Origin: Utricularia gibba
Lineage: Eukaryota; Streptophyta; Magnoliopsida; Lamiales; Lentibulariaceae
Direction of reading: 5' to 3'
Length of the DNA: 64,000 nt
Assembly (NCBI GenBank): GCA_002189035.1
Contig: NEEC01000004.1
Coordinates: 248,001-312,000 of the forward strand
Shown here: piece after piece, positions 23,505 through 35,400 of the stretch
Layout: each line of letters begins with the position of its first letter
How positions within the stretch are numbered: position 1 is the stretch's first letter
Notes under the pieces: generated by a model
The model's database searches: none
What the model saw: only the letters and a program-made list of their open reading frames with translations
What the model was told of the DNA's origin: nothing
Program-made: the position numbers and the translations under genes

Positions 23505-24240
23505 GCTGTGCGAGGACTGGTTTGCATAAAGAGTGCACTATGTAGTCATTATATGATCAGATGATCATGATGATATTTCTGTCTTCTCTGTGACATATTC
23601 TTTAGTGAAATATGCATCAAGGGAGAGTTCTAAATAATGAGATCATAATTGTGCTTGATTTGTTCTCTTTGGCTTTGTCTTCACAAGGAAACAGAAAGCT
23701 TCTTTCTTGTGTGTTGCACAAATCAGGAGCATTTCTGAGGAAGGGCAGGTGGCCTGCTCCCTTGGACATACAGTGACATCACTAATACATGTTCTAAATG
23801 AAACACAAAGAAACAAATCCTGTGGGTAACAGTCACCAACACCTTTTATAATGGATGTTGACAAGAAAGCACAAAATGAGATGAAGAGAGCAGCAGGGTT
23901 CACTTCCGATCCATTCCCTTTCTTGTGGGAGGACGCAGTGATGAGAGGGAACTTCATGAGGAAGGTTTTGTCCGGCGGCGAGCGATCGGGAATCTTCTCT
24001 GAGAGTGAGAGGCCCTTGAAAGTGGCGGCGAGAAAGAAACTCAGAGATTGGCGTCACCCTCCCAAGAGATCAACCACCCTTGGCGCAAATTTTACTGTGT
24101 TCTATTGTTTTTATATATTTATGTTAGTTCTATAACAAAAGAAAAGTAATTTTTATTTTTACAAATAAAATTTTAGTCATGAAATTTAAGATGTGACGTG
24201 TGAGCTCAATGCCATATTACAAGAGTGTCACAAAAAACAA
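23505..24240. other. Spacer with a small forward open frame
   Basis: Includes the 3' UTR of the MFS gene. A forward frame at 23851-24135 (94 codons, MDVDKKAQNEMKRAAGFTSD) is Arg/Lys-rich in its middle and hydrophobic at its end. I know no related protein, so I do not call it a gene. It may be a leftover exon. Confidence 0.35.
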
Positions 24241-25967
24241 TTAGAATCCCAGAAGTAAACTACCAGCCACCGCGGAGGTCAGAGGTACTGTGAGGTTATC
24301 GTCAAGAACTGTACTCAAAGGATGGGATTCAACTAACGCAGCAGCAATAGAAACCGCAAGGAACCCCAAAGCCATCTTGCTGCTCCCATGGATGTACCCC
24401 AGTGAAGAAAAATACCACATGTATCTGTTTTCCAGCTCATTAGTATCATAACATGCAATCACAGCTACATAGAAACGATGGTAGGTTGGTATCCAGCCAG
24501 ATCTTACCCAACAGAAGCCAGAAATCCAGCGCACCCCATTGATATCGTACCCATATACGATTTTTTCTGATTGTACGGAAGTTTCTTCCTTCCAAAACGC
24601 CTGCCCATAATGTCAGCCATACCTGAATTCATCAATAAAGGAGAGTTTGTTATCAAGGATCTGTATGTAACATTTCAAGTTTGTAATTGTTTTCAAGGGG
24701 TGGGGGGTTGCTGCTAAATGCTATACCATCTCCTGCACATAGATTGCAAATTGCTGCAATTGCTATCGGTGATCTCCAGTAGAAAGCACTAGCAAAGGTG
24801 ATTGTGCAAGCATAATATAAAGGGCCCTTGAGAAGCTCCCTGGATACACGGAGGATCCATCAAAGAGACTAAATTATGTTCGACTTAAATGGAACATAAT
24901 TCACAAGCAATGATAATGGGTTCGATTGATCCTGAGAAGAGCTCAGATCAAACCTGTAATCACCATCTCTGCTCATGGACTTGACAGTTGCAGCATCCTT
25001 CCATACCCCGAGTCCAATAAGGAGTACTTTAATTATATTAATAGCCGGAATGAGAGCTGCAAACAGAGCCCCTTGTTGACCAGAACTGCAAAAATGTAGT
25101 GAATAGCTCATTAAGCAGCTGCATTCTTTCGCCATACAGCAATAACCCTCTCTCTCTGCCTCTATCGTTAGGAAAACATCCTGTTATCATAAAGCTGATC
25201 TTCGAACACATGACAGAGACGAGAAGAAGCTCATACAACATTCATATGTGTGGAAAAATACCTGAACATAGGCCAACAGAGCATGAAGGTTAACCCAACA
25301 GAGATGTGCACAAGCTTCCTGTTCATTTTCTATGCAACACCACAAAAAAAGAAGAGAGAATAAGAGGGTCGCTAAAGAGCAGTAAGAAGCAGCATGAAAA
25401 ACCAGAAATAGTCATTTATGATCAAACTCGAATCAATTTAACACAAAAAAAAAACGTGAATGCAATCCCTAAATCCGCATTCTGAAAACAAAAATTAGAA
25501 AATTGTCGATGCATTTCTGGAGACACAAAAACGAATTTATCAATCCAGGACTCACGAGAGATACATCCATATCCTTCAATTTTGCATCCTGGAAAGCCAA
25601 CTAGTTGGACTCTCCTTGAACCATCAAAACACTCCCATTTCGTACCACTTTACAGACAGTTACACAAAACCCCAAAATAAGAGCAGAAATGGGCGAGCTT
25701 CACGACGTCTACCTGATCAAAGATGCCTCTCTCAGCTGTTTTCTCCCAGAGTTTAAGCAAAGACAAGGCGATACCGCTCGATAAACCGGAGGCGACGAGG
25801 TCAGCAGCAAAATTGATCTCGGAAAACATGGCTACTGAAGCCTTGACTTCGCGACAATTCTTACTCCGAAAAGCAGAAGTGGGTCTCAAGTAGTTGCACC
25901 CATGTAAACGCGAGCTGTCAGTTATCCAATGAGGCGAAACTGAAAGCATGGCCATTGACACTGCCAT
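24241..25967 (-). CDS. FOLK: Farnesol kinase / phytol kinase-type prenol kinase, plastid-targeted
   Basis: Six exons join in frame: 25967-25713, 25329-25262, 25085-24954, 24839-24727, 24622-24508 and 24424-24241, giving 288 residues. The N-terminal 50 residues are Ser/Arg/Lys-rich with few acids, like a plastid transit peptide. The core reads KLVHISVGLTFMLCWPMF, FSSGQQGALFAALIPA, KSMSRDGDYRELLKGPLYYA, NLCAGDGMADIMGRRFG and ends ALVESHPLSTVLDDNLTVPL. This is the VTE5/FOLK family of CTP-dependent polyprenol kinases in the plastid envelope, which phosphorylate phytol or farnesol. GIFDQ before the first core helix and the SSG-QGALFA pattern fit farnesol kinase better than phytol kinase VTE5 (from memory). 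It diverges from ribonucleotide reductase across 413 bases. Confidence 0.88.
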
Positions 25968-26264
25968 TCCCGTAGGCAGATTTTTTGGCTGTCAAAATCA
26001 CATTTTTTAGTTTTCGGCTCTGCGGCGGACACGACGCCACCGGGAAAATCGTACTTTCACTCATTAATGGTAAAAACATTTAGATATAAATTATTTTTAA
26101 TAAATATTTTAAAAAACAGAATTTGGAGTTTTTTTAATTTTTTAAAAAATATCTTTTAAATTTAAAAATTTTAAATTAAAATAAATGATAGTTTTTAAGG
26201 TTTTATATCAATAAAAAAAAAAAAAAAGATGAGGATTTAAAGCGCAAACTAACCCTACTTTCAA

Positions 26265-26275
26265 TTTGGCGCAAA
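26265..26275. promoter_or_regulatory. E2F-type site upstream of ribonucleotide reductase
   Basis: TTTGGCGCAAA is a near-palindromic match to the E2F/DP consensus TTTSSCGC and lies about 106 bases before the ATG at 26381. E2F sites control S-phase genes, and plant ribonucleotide reductase promoters are known E2F targets. The site is also 300 bases upstream of the divergent farnesol kinase gene. Confidence 0.65.
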
Positions 26276-26380
26276 GCTTCTGCTCATCCCGCGTTTCTGG
26301 TGTCCTTTAAAAGCGCCGCCTCCTCCCCTGAGCCTGAAGCTGCTCAAGAGTCACCATTTCGAGTTTCAGTGCATTCAGTC

Positions 26381-27370
26381 ATGCCTTCAATCGATGAAGA
26401 ACCGCTTCTTGCCCCCAACCCTGATCGCTTCTGCATGTTCCCAATTCAGTACCCTGAAATCTGGGAGATGTACAAGAAGGCAGAGGCTTCCTTTTGGACG
26501 GCGGAAGAAGTTGATTTATCACAAGATCTCCGTCACTGGAACTCCCTTACATCTGACGAGAAGCATTTCATCAAACATGTTCTAGCCTTCTTCGCGGCAT
26601 CCGATGGAATCGTTCTCGAGAATCTGGCTGCCAGATTCATGAAGGAGGTCCAGGTTTCGGAGGCCAGGGCGTTTTATGGTTTCCAGATTGCAATTGAAAA
26701 TATTCACTCAGAGATGTATAGTCTACTTTTGGAAACATACATCAAGGATTCTGAAGAGAAGAGCAAGCTCTTCCGTGCGATTGAAACCGTTCCGTGTGTC
26801 GAAAAGAAGGCGAATTGGGCCCTTCGCTGGATCGAGGGTTCTGAGTCTTTTCCAGAGAGGCTACTCGCCTTTGCTTGTGTCGAAGGCATATTTTTCTCCG
26901 GAAGCTTCTGCGCTATATTCTGGTTGAAAAAAAGGGGCTTGATGCCTGGTTTGACCTTCTCCAATGAACTCATTTCGCGTGATGAAGGTCTCCATTGTGA
27001 TTTCGCTTGCTTAATCTATAGTCTGCTTCGAGGGAAACTTAGTGAAGAAAAGGTGCATGGGCTTGTGGCGGATGCAGTGAATATTGAAAGAGAGTTTGTT
27101 TGTGATGCGTTACCTTGCAGGCTTCTGGGAATGAACTCAGAGTTGATGAGCCAATACATAGAGTTTGTGGCGGATAAATTGCTGGTCACCTTGGGGTATA
27201 AGAAGTTGTACAACTCACATAATCCTTTTGATTGGATGGAGCTCATAAGTTTGCAGGGGAAGACCAATTTCTTTGAGAGGCGAGTTGGTGAATACCAAAA
27301 GGCTTCTGTTATGTCAAGTTTGAGTGGTAATGATGATTCCCATGACTTCAAATTGGATGAAGATTTCTAG
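26381..27370 (+). CDS. RNR2: Ribonucleoside-diphosphate reductase small subunit
   Basis: An intronless frame. The methionine of [10 protein letters not shown] is chosen because it aligns with the plant family start; the frame is open 81 bases farther upstream without ATG. The product has 329 residues. Metal ligands of the class I di-iron centre are present: D45, E106, H109, E168, E202 and H205, with the radical tyrosine Y113 ([11 protein letters not shown]). Other blocks are [32 protein letters not shown] and [16 protein letters not shown]. The C-terminus FKLDEDF is the peptide that docks on the large subunit. The enzyme makes deoxyribonucleotides for DNA replication. TSO2 of Arabidopsis has the same intronless form. 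Probably S-phase regulated, given the E2F-type site. Confidence 0.97.
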   Translation: MPSIDEEPLLAPNPDRFCMFPIQYPEIWEMYKKAEASFWTAEEVDLSQDLRHWNSLTSDEKHFIKHVLAFFAASDGIVLENLAARFMKEVQVSEARAFYGFQIAIENIHSEMYSLLLETYIKDSEEKSKLFRAIETVPCVEKKANWALRWIEGSESFPERLLAFACVEGIFFSGSFCAIFWLKKRGLMPGLTFSNELISRDEGLHCDFACLIYSLLRGKLSEEKVHGLVADAVNIEREFVCDALPCRLLGMNSELMSQYIEFVADKLLVTLGYKKLYNSHNPFDWMELISLQGKTNFFERRVGEYQKASVMSSLSGNDDSHDFKLDEDF

Positions 27371-28019
27371 ACACATCTTTTTAGTACGTAGACTGCCTTA
27401 GTTTTCTTATGGAAACACATGGCTATGAAGTTTGAACTGCAATGGAGATGCAATACATCTCTTTATTCATGTTCTGTTATGTAATTTACTCTGCTCTGAG
27501 TTTTTTAATGGCAACAAGTTTTGAACCCTGAACTCTGCATGAAATGGAGATTTCATGTCCACTTTCTGATGGCAAGCACACCAATGTGAGTTTTGAACCG
27601 CAATGTAGATGCAGTGCAGATTTCTTCAAGTTCAACAAGATCTAGATCACATGTTTTTCTTGGGGGTATTATGTAGCCTGATCTTCTTACACTTTATCTT
27701 ATGGCAAACAAGTTTCTGTGAGTTTGAGTTGCTATGCAGACGCAGATGGACTAACTTTTTGTCACTTTGATGAGTTGACCATTTTAACTCCTTCGGATCC
27801 GAAACCCATTTTGGACTAGCCATTCGGACCCGACATGCCAAATTGGTAAACATGTGTTAAGTATGACTTGCAAATGGAGGTGTAGATGAATTTAAATTGA
27901 ACAAGATTTTCATTTCATAAAAGGCACGGAGCAAATGCAGAAGCTAAAAAGCAATGAATTGTTATCTTGAACATCCATAACGTCACTCACTCAGAGTTCC
28001 ACAAGGAATCTCTGTTAAT
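27371..28019. other. 3' UTRs of convergent genes
   Basis: Convergent spacer between ribonucleotide reductase and TOM20. It contains several imperfect repeats of a phrase around GCAATG.AGATGCA (27440, 27600, 27735). No exon is seen. Confidence 0.5.
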
Positions 28020-29572
28020 CTAGGACGGAGGAGGGGGTTGGGGAAGATTAGATTTTGCGAAACCCAACCATACAACTAGTCCAACCCCAAGGATGACCCA
28101 TCCACACGCATCATATATCCAATCAGAGTCTTTCTTCTTCTTGGAACTCTGCTGCTGCTGCAGAAAATGTAAAGATGAAATTGTTTGTAGATGAAGACAT
28201 ATAATATAGATGAAAGAGAACAGAAGTCAAGCATTGTCCCTTTCAATAAGACCTTAATATCACACATTCGAATAACCCTGCAGACCACAGATGCGTCGCA
28301 CTGATTATAATCATTAGGCATTAAAAAGAACCATGCTTTCTTGTTCACCAGGCGACACCCAGTAGCATGGAAGTGTTTTGATGAAAAAAGGGGGTGTTCT
28401 GCAGGCTATACAAATTACAAGCATGGCCAGGAGCTCGTGTAAAGAATATATAGAGCAGTAGAATCGTAACAGCTACCTTTGCACTAGAAGATGAAGAAGC
28501 AGCCTGCCCCATAGACTGCTGACCCAAGCCATGCTTATGGATCTCCGTATGTAATTCAGGAGCCTTAAACCAGACAACGAATTCATTATGTTCGTACCCG
28601 ATACAAATAAGGTGCTAAAGCGGCACAGGAAACAAGAATTATGTGTACATGGTCGGGAAATAGAACAACATGCCAACAATAACTGGTATTTTTATCCAAG
28701 TGGAAAACACATGAACAGTATAACAGCTCTATGTCATGCTAGAATCTTAATCTTATGCGTCAAACTAAACTGTGTTTCAGCATATACCTTCGCAACGACT
28801 TCCAAGGATTTTTTATATAGTTCGTTCTCTGGGTCCTGGATAAAAGTAATTCAAGGAATTTTAGTAAGACGAATTCATTTATACAAAACAATTCATCAAC
28901 CAGATTTACCAGCTCATAAGCTTGCTTATAGTACTGAGCCGCAGCTTCAAAGTCACCCTTGGCTTCTTCTTGATCAGGAGTCAGGAATGCATTAGAAGTA
29001 TATGCATTCCCAAGGCACCAGAGAGCATCGTGCTTGGACGGTTCGATAACCATAGCCTCCTTCAGCTTATCTATGGCATCTGAAACAACAAAAAAATCTT
29101 AGTTTCAACAATAACTTGAACAGTTTTAACCAAAACGACTAATTTAAACATTCCCCAGTTCCAATCAATTATCTCCCGTCATACATGTATATTTTGACAG
29201 CCCCTTTCTTTGCTAGTGCTAATAAAAAAAGCATATATTCTTAGAACCCATGAAGACAGCGCACACATTCGTCATCAGACCCAGTATACAAGAAATCATC
29301 GGTTTACTTTTCTACCATGAACCATCTTCTTCGAATCGGGACCGTTCTGGAACTGCGACAACTCCAGCAGCACACCACCCCATTTAGTAAGATTCTAAAA
29401 CAGCAAGTGAGGAAAAATCAGTGCGTTGAAATTCCAACAAAAAGAACGATCCTAGTGACATAGTGAGAGTAAGAACATCAGCATCAAGAGGATTTATGGC
29501 ATAGTGAGCTTCGGCGGTTCTTCTTGCGTGCTCGAAGAAGAGTAACCGATCGAACTCGCTTGACATCTCCAT
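28020..29572 (-). CDS. TOM20: Mitochondrial import receptor subunit TOM20 (plant type)
   Basis: Six exons: 29572-29477, 29394-29316, 29079-28910, 28835-28788, 28563-28477 and 28157-28020, joining to 205 residues. Landmarks of plant TOM20 are [20 protein letters not shown] at the N-terminus, [21 protein letters not shown] helices with [20 protein letters not shown], and a Ser/Lys-rich linker before one C-terminal membrane segment ([20 protein letters not shown]). Plant TOM20 is a tail-anchored presequence receptor in the outer mitochondrial membrane, not related by descent to the fungal/animal form. The last exon can be entered at any of four successive CAG acceptors, adding or dropping glutamines before SSKKKK. 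It diverges from the O-fucosyltransferase gene across 378 bases. Confidence 0.95.
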
Positions 29573-29950
29573 CTCCGATTCTTCGGTTTCACCGCGAACT
29601 CTAACGTGTCCGCGTGATACAATTAGGGCAGTGTCTGTGCTGGTAGGTTAATACGAAACTCAACTTCAGTTCGGCCCAAGGAGTTTGCTGCCCCTTTTTT
29701 TTATAAAACCCATAAATACACAATTATTATTATTGCAAATATTATATTTTTTAAAATTCGTTTTCTTTTTTCAGCCATTTTCATCTTCATTTCTTCAGTT
29801 GTTACTTCTACCTTCTGAAGCATTCGCAGGCCAACTGTTCCTTCCTCTCCACGCTCATTACCAGTACATATCCCTATTTTTTCTCCTTTTTGGATTGTGG
29901 ATCTTCGATTATATTGGGTGTGTCGGTCGGAGTGAATAGAAAAGATCACA
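29573..29950. promoter_or_regulatory. Divergent promoter between TOM20 and O-fucosyltransferase genes
   Basis: 378 bases separate the two ATGs. A short T-rich/AT-rich block (29690-29770) lies between two pyrimidine-rich stretches. No clear TATA box. Confidence 0.4.
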
Positions 29951-31882
29951 ATGATGGAAAGAGAGCCGTCAGACGAAGACGAGGACCGTGAAAATCTAAT
30001 TCCGCAGAATACTAGGTCTGACGACGTTGGGAAGTCTGCTAACACTCTCATCGATCTGCTCTACAAATTGATCATGGTTACACTCGCCGCCTGTCGAGAG
30101 TCGCCGGCAGCTTGAACAAGAGGTATCTTTTTGCAGTTCTATTGCCATCGGTGATTTTGGTGCTCTATTTCACAACCGATCTGAGGAGTTTGTTTTCGGC
30201 TAGCATTCCTAAGATTGTTGGCGGTAATAGTCCTTTTGATAGAATGCGGGAGTCGGAATTAGAGGCGTTGTATCTGCTTAAACAGCAGGAAGTTGAGCTT
30301 TTTGATTTTTGGAACTACACCTCGTTGCTGAGTAAGTTCAATTTTACTCATGATTTGGTTAATTCAAATCCTTCTGGTGGCAATGGTGGGGGTCTGCTTT
30401 CGCCTTCAATGTTGGATGATTTGAAGTCTCGGGTGTTCAGCCAAATTTCTATGAACAAGAAAATGCAAGCGCTTCTGTTATCTTCACATGGAACTGAGGG
30501 TTTTCAAGACTTGAATGTGAACCTCACTGATGATAGTTTCCTGGATTGGAATCGATGTCCAAAAGTGGACCAAAAGTTTTCGAGCAGGAGAACAATAGAT
30601 TGGAATCCACGATCAAACAAGTATTTGTTTACTATTTGTGTCTCAGGGCAGATGTCAAATCATTTGATTTGTCTGGAAAAGCATATCTTCTTTGCAGCGT
30701 TGCTTAATAGGATATTGGTGGTACCTAGTCCTAAGGTTGACTTTGAGTTTCACCGTGTCCTAGATATCGAGCATATCAATAAATGTTTAGGCCGGAAAGT
30801 TGTTGTCACATTTGAGGAATTTTCTGCATTAAAGAAGAATCATTTGCATATTGACAAGTTCATGTGCTACTTCTCTTCACCACAGCCATGTTTTATGGAT
30901 GAAGATCACGTGAAGAAGTTGAAAGGCTTAGGCCTGTCCTTGAATAAAATTGAGAGCATCTGGGAGGAGAATGTTAAAAATCCTAGTAAAAGGAAAGTTG
31001 AGGATGTCTTGAAAAAGTTCTCCTCTGAGGATGACGTTGTTGCAATAGGAGATGTCTTCTTTGCTGATGTTGAATCAGAATGGGTGATGCAGCCGGGAGG
31101 CCCCATAGCACATAAATGTAGTACTTTGATTGAGCCAAGTAGGCTTATTTTGCTAACTGCTCAGCGTTTTATCCAGACCTTCCTCGATAAAGACTTCATA
31201 GCTCTTCATTTTCGGCGTCATGGATTTTTGAAGTTTTGGTACTTTCCTATTCCTTCAACCCATAGTTTTCTCTTGAGGCATTGTTGTCCTAAATCTAACA
31301 GTGAATGTGATCTTTCTCTACAGCAATGCTAAGAAACCTAGTTGCTTCTATCCCATCCCTCAGGCTGGACGATGCATCAATCGTGTTGTTGAGATGGCAA
31401 ATGTACCAGTAATCTATCTTTCAACAGATGCTGCTGAAAGTGAAACAGATTTACTGCAGTCTTTTATAGTCTTGAATGGGAAAACCGTACCACTTGTTAA
31501 AAGACCAGCTCGCAGTTCAGCCGAGAAATGGGATGCGTTATTATACAGACATGGGCTCGAGGGAGATCCTCAGGTAGACATCCACTTTGGTTCCTTTCAT
31601 TTTCTTAATTCCAACAAACCTTCGTCACTTATTTCTCCTGTTAACTGGTGAAACTTGTATACACCTCAGAAGTTAGAACTAAACCATGAATTTGTGGTGA
31701 TGAAGGTTGAGGCAATGCTGGATAAAACCATCTGTGCATTGTCTTCTGTCTTTATTGGATCTTCAGGATCGACATTCACAGAGGATATATCCCGGCTGAG
31801 GAGGGCTTGGGGATCAGAGTCGGTATGCGATGAATACTTGTGCCAAGGTGAACTTCCCAACTATATTGCTGAAGATGAATGA
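29951..31882 (+). CDS. O-fucosyltransferase family protein, frameshifted near the start
   Basis: The first exon runs 29951-31238, then 31324-31573 and 31706-31882. The frame from the ATG at 29951 (MMEREPSDEDEDRENLIPQN) stops at 30113-30115, while the downstream frame, open from 30043, carries the membrane anchor (RYLFAVLLPSVILVLYF) and the whole enzyme. The two frames overlap and differ by one base, so one base appears to be missing near 30040. Downstream are SGQMSNHLICLEKHIFFAAL, FIALHFRRHGFLKF, FYPIPQAGRC, VIYLSTDAAESET and FIGSSGSTFTEDI, the pattern of plant GT106-type O-fucosyltransferases: type II Golgi proteins that use GDP-fucose. Acceptor unknown. If the shift is real, only a protein without anchor could be made from a later ATG. 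Confidence 0.8.
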
Positions 31883-32452
31883 GTTGATTGCTCTATGCTT
31901 TTGAAAGATGAATTAATCTGGACCTCAACTTGCGCTGCATTCATTTATTACTTACACTTGCCAAGAATTCCAATGAGCATCTGTTGTGTTTGATTGTTTT
32001 ATGTGTAAATGTATCCGTTATTCAGTTCCTCACGAATAAATTCTATTCTTTGTAGTGCTATACTGTTTAATGACCGATACCATTCCCTATACTCTGCATT
32101 TCTAAGGTTTTTGTGAATGCATTGCGAGCATGCATGTGAACAATTCAAAAATCATTTTTCAAGCCTACTTTGCCCGTCAGTAGCATACAAAGATGTTTAT
32201 TTTTCTGCATAGATTTTCCATATCGCAATGTACAGTAATACATCTTGTTTAAATGAGAAATATACATGAGTTTAGAGAAGAATCAGAAGAGTGCAAATTT
32301 TACATGATATAAGTTTATAAATTAAGACTTTTTCCCCCATACTCAGATAATGTTGAACTCGGCAACGAATAAAGCATCACGCACCCCATTTCAATACATA
32401 CCAATTAGCATGAAATGAAGCCTCCGGAAGAAAATCCCAGCAAAGCCATCTG
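31883..32452. other. 3' UTRs of convergent genes
   Basis: Convergent spacer between the O-fucosyltransferase and SRF genes. It is AT-rich; no exon or repeat was recognised. Confidence 0.5.
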
Positions 32453-35400
32453 CTACTCCTCTGCACCACTGTCGCAGTGCGGTCCCTCGTTTCCGACCGT
32501 TCGCTTGCTCATGTTGGCTTGCTGCACCAGCCGAACCAAGGCCTCGACCACTTCAGACATCGGTGGCCTGAACTCGGGCTCAGGCTGCCGGTCAATGTCG
32601 GTTGAGAGCCACGTCAGATGGAAAACTTGCATGAATGTGGAAAACTGGGTTTCAAGTTTAGCATTACCTGAACACACAGAGCAATTACATCGGCAAACCG
32701 AGAGAGAGACTTCACGGGGTAAAGCCCTTTGAGTGCTGGATCGACCATCTTCGACAGAGCATCTATATCATGAAGCTGCGGTGCTGCCCACCGGACTAAT
32801 GATTGCTCCGATCTTGGCCTTGAGCTGTTACCAGAGAAAAAGGTTCTTATGGCTTTAGCTCTCTTTTCAGGTTATACTTCTCATTAGGGAAAAAAACAAG
32901 CACCTGTCATATGGTTTGCGACCGGAGAGAAGTTCCAACATGATTACTCCGAAGCTGTATACATCACTCTTGATGGAATATTGACCAGACATTGTGACCT
33001 CCGGCGCAATATATCCAGATGCCTGCATGCAATCCACACCATTTATGATCCTTGATGGTAAGTATCAACAGGAATATGATCAGACTTGATTTGTAGAAGA
33101 GGGTGAGTTTGAGTAATACTTGATCTTGCTCAGAGACGAGATTTCCAAGCCCACAATCTGCAAGACGAGGATTAAGCTCTGTGTCGAGTAAAATGTTGGC
33201 AGATTTCAGATTTTTTTGGATAACATACGGTACACAGACTTCATGCAGATACCTGGAGAGAATGACCAAGTACATGACGGAAGTTGGATTGTGAATCATG
33301 TGGAAATGGATAGCAAGTCTTGGCTTACTCTAGTGCTCTTGCAGAACCCATTGCAATCTTTACACGGGTGCTCCATGTCAAAGGCTTACTGTATTCATCA
33401 GCCAAGTGAAGAAGATCATGTAAAGATCCATTCTTTTGGAAGTCATACACGAGGAGGTGCTGCCCGTGCTCATAACAGTAACCAACTAGCTCAGTTACGT
33501 TTGGATGATGCAGCCGGGAGCACTCTGAAACTATTTCAAGGAAGCTCTCAGCACTGCCAAGAGCTGACGAGTTTACCTTCTTCACAGCAAGAACCTGCAT
33601 CCCACCACACAGGGGTAGTTGACTTGGCAATAATATTGCATGCACGTCAACATGATCTTGTCAAAAATAGTGAACGACAAGGGATAAACTACCTTCCCAT
33701 CCTCTGTCTGAGCTCGATATACACACCCAATTGAACCTTCACCGAGAAGGTTTTCAATGCTGAAGCTATCAGTAGCCACTTGCAAGTCTGCAACGGTAAA
33801 AAATTTTACATTTATTGGAGCTGCAGTAACCTTCTTCGGGGAAACAATTGGCTTTCTGGAGATATCATCTTCATCAAACGATTTAGGGCGCTCAGCTGGA
33901 GGAGGTCTAATACTGACCACTGCAGGAGGAGTTCCAATAGCCTTGTCGCTCATGCTGGCTGAAGTTTGGATGTGCTTAATATCTGCAGAGAATCAGACAG
34001 TCCTTCAAAGAGTTTCCCATACGTATACATGAAAATAGCTTAGCAAGTACCTGTTCTTTCTTGTGAAGCTAGAGGCGCTGCAAAAGGCTCACTACTTGGT
34101 TTTTCAATGTCAGAGAACCTTCGTGATCGCCGCTTCAGGAGAAACAATGCCAAAACAGCTCCAACGACCAAAACAGATACAACTATCCCTGCTACTGCAC
34201 CACCACCTATGCCAGATTTACTAGGTGGACTGGAAGGTGCCTTACTGCCTTCAGAAATTGGTCGTGTGTTGGCTCTTGGGGTACTGGGTGGTGAAGGAGG
34301 GGCAGGCCCAATATTGAATAGATTCCCACTCGTTCTGTGAGCATGTACAACTGAAAATGATCTCCAGCAGGAAAAACGCATGCATATGGATATGTATGAT
34401 GGGCAGCCTACCGGAGAGCATTTATGTGTCTCAGCTGTGCTGGGATCCATCCAGTGAAGCGGTTGTTTTCTACATTTCTGAAATACAAAACACCATAAAA
34501 TGTTTTGGCACAATACTTCCACAAACACGAAATTTTGCAAAATACTTCAACTCACAGATGCTCGAGTGGAAGATTAGAGAGGACATCAATGGTTCCTGAG
34601 AATTCATTGTTTTGCAAGTACCTGGACATTCGGGAAGGTGAGTGAAAATTCAAGAACCACCTATGCTCAACAAACTTATAGTTCACTTACATATTCTTGA
34701 GACTTGTCAGTGACTCCAAACTTTGAGGGAGAGCATCCGACAAGGAATTAAAGGAAAGGTCCCTGAACATGTGAGCAAAGCAGCATTTCCACTATGAGGG
34801 ACAGACGTTAGAGAAACCAAGGATAATGAAGCATGAGATGATCTACCGAGCCTTACAATGTGGAGAGGGCAGTCAGCGCGTTGAACTGCAGTGTAACTTG
34901 TCCCTGAAGTTGGTTGTGGCTAACATTTCTGAAATTGCAATATATGGCAAGTTTAGGAACTAAGAACCTTCTTGTCTCAAAATATCAGACTAACAGGTAT
35001 TGCAGAGTGCTCATTAACGACAAGGAATACGGCAGGCCACCGATGAAGTTGCAACCAGCAAGATTTCTGTATTGGTAAGCACAGTCTCATGAGATTGGAA
35101 AACCAGAGAGTTAAGAAGAACGCATTGTGGAAAAATGTTCTCACAGTCTCTGCAGATTCGGAGGAAGCTGATATGCAATCAAGTTTCCAAGATTGTTGTT
35201 GCTTATATCACTGCAAAATGCTTTAAAACAAAATCAATAAACTCCCAATGTTCAAAGGATTGAACTTGGCTTACAATGTAGTCAAAGAAGTCAGGTGGTC
35301 CAGCTGGTATCCCATATTACCAGTGAGTCCTAGACCTGATATCACTCTGAGAAAAAATCCATAGAAATTAGATATCAGAATCCCGAAAACTGGAGGTGTA

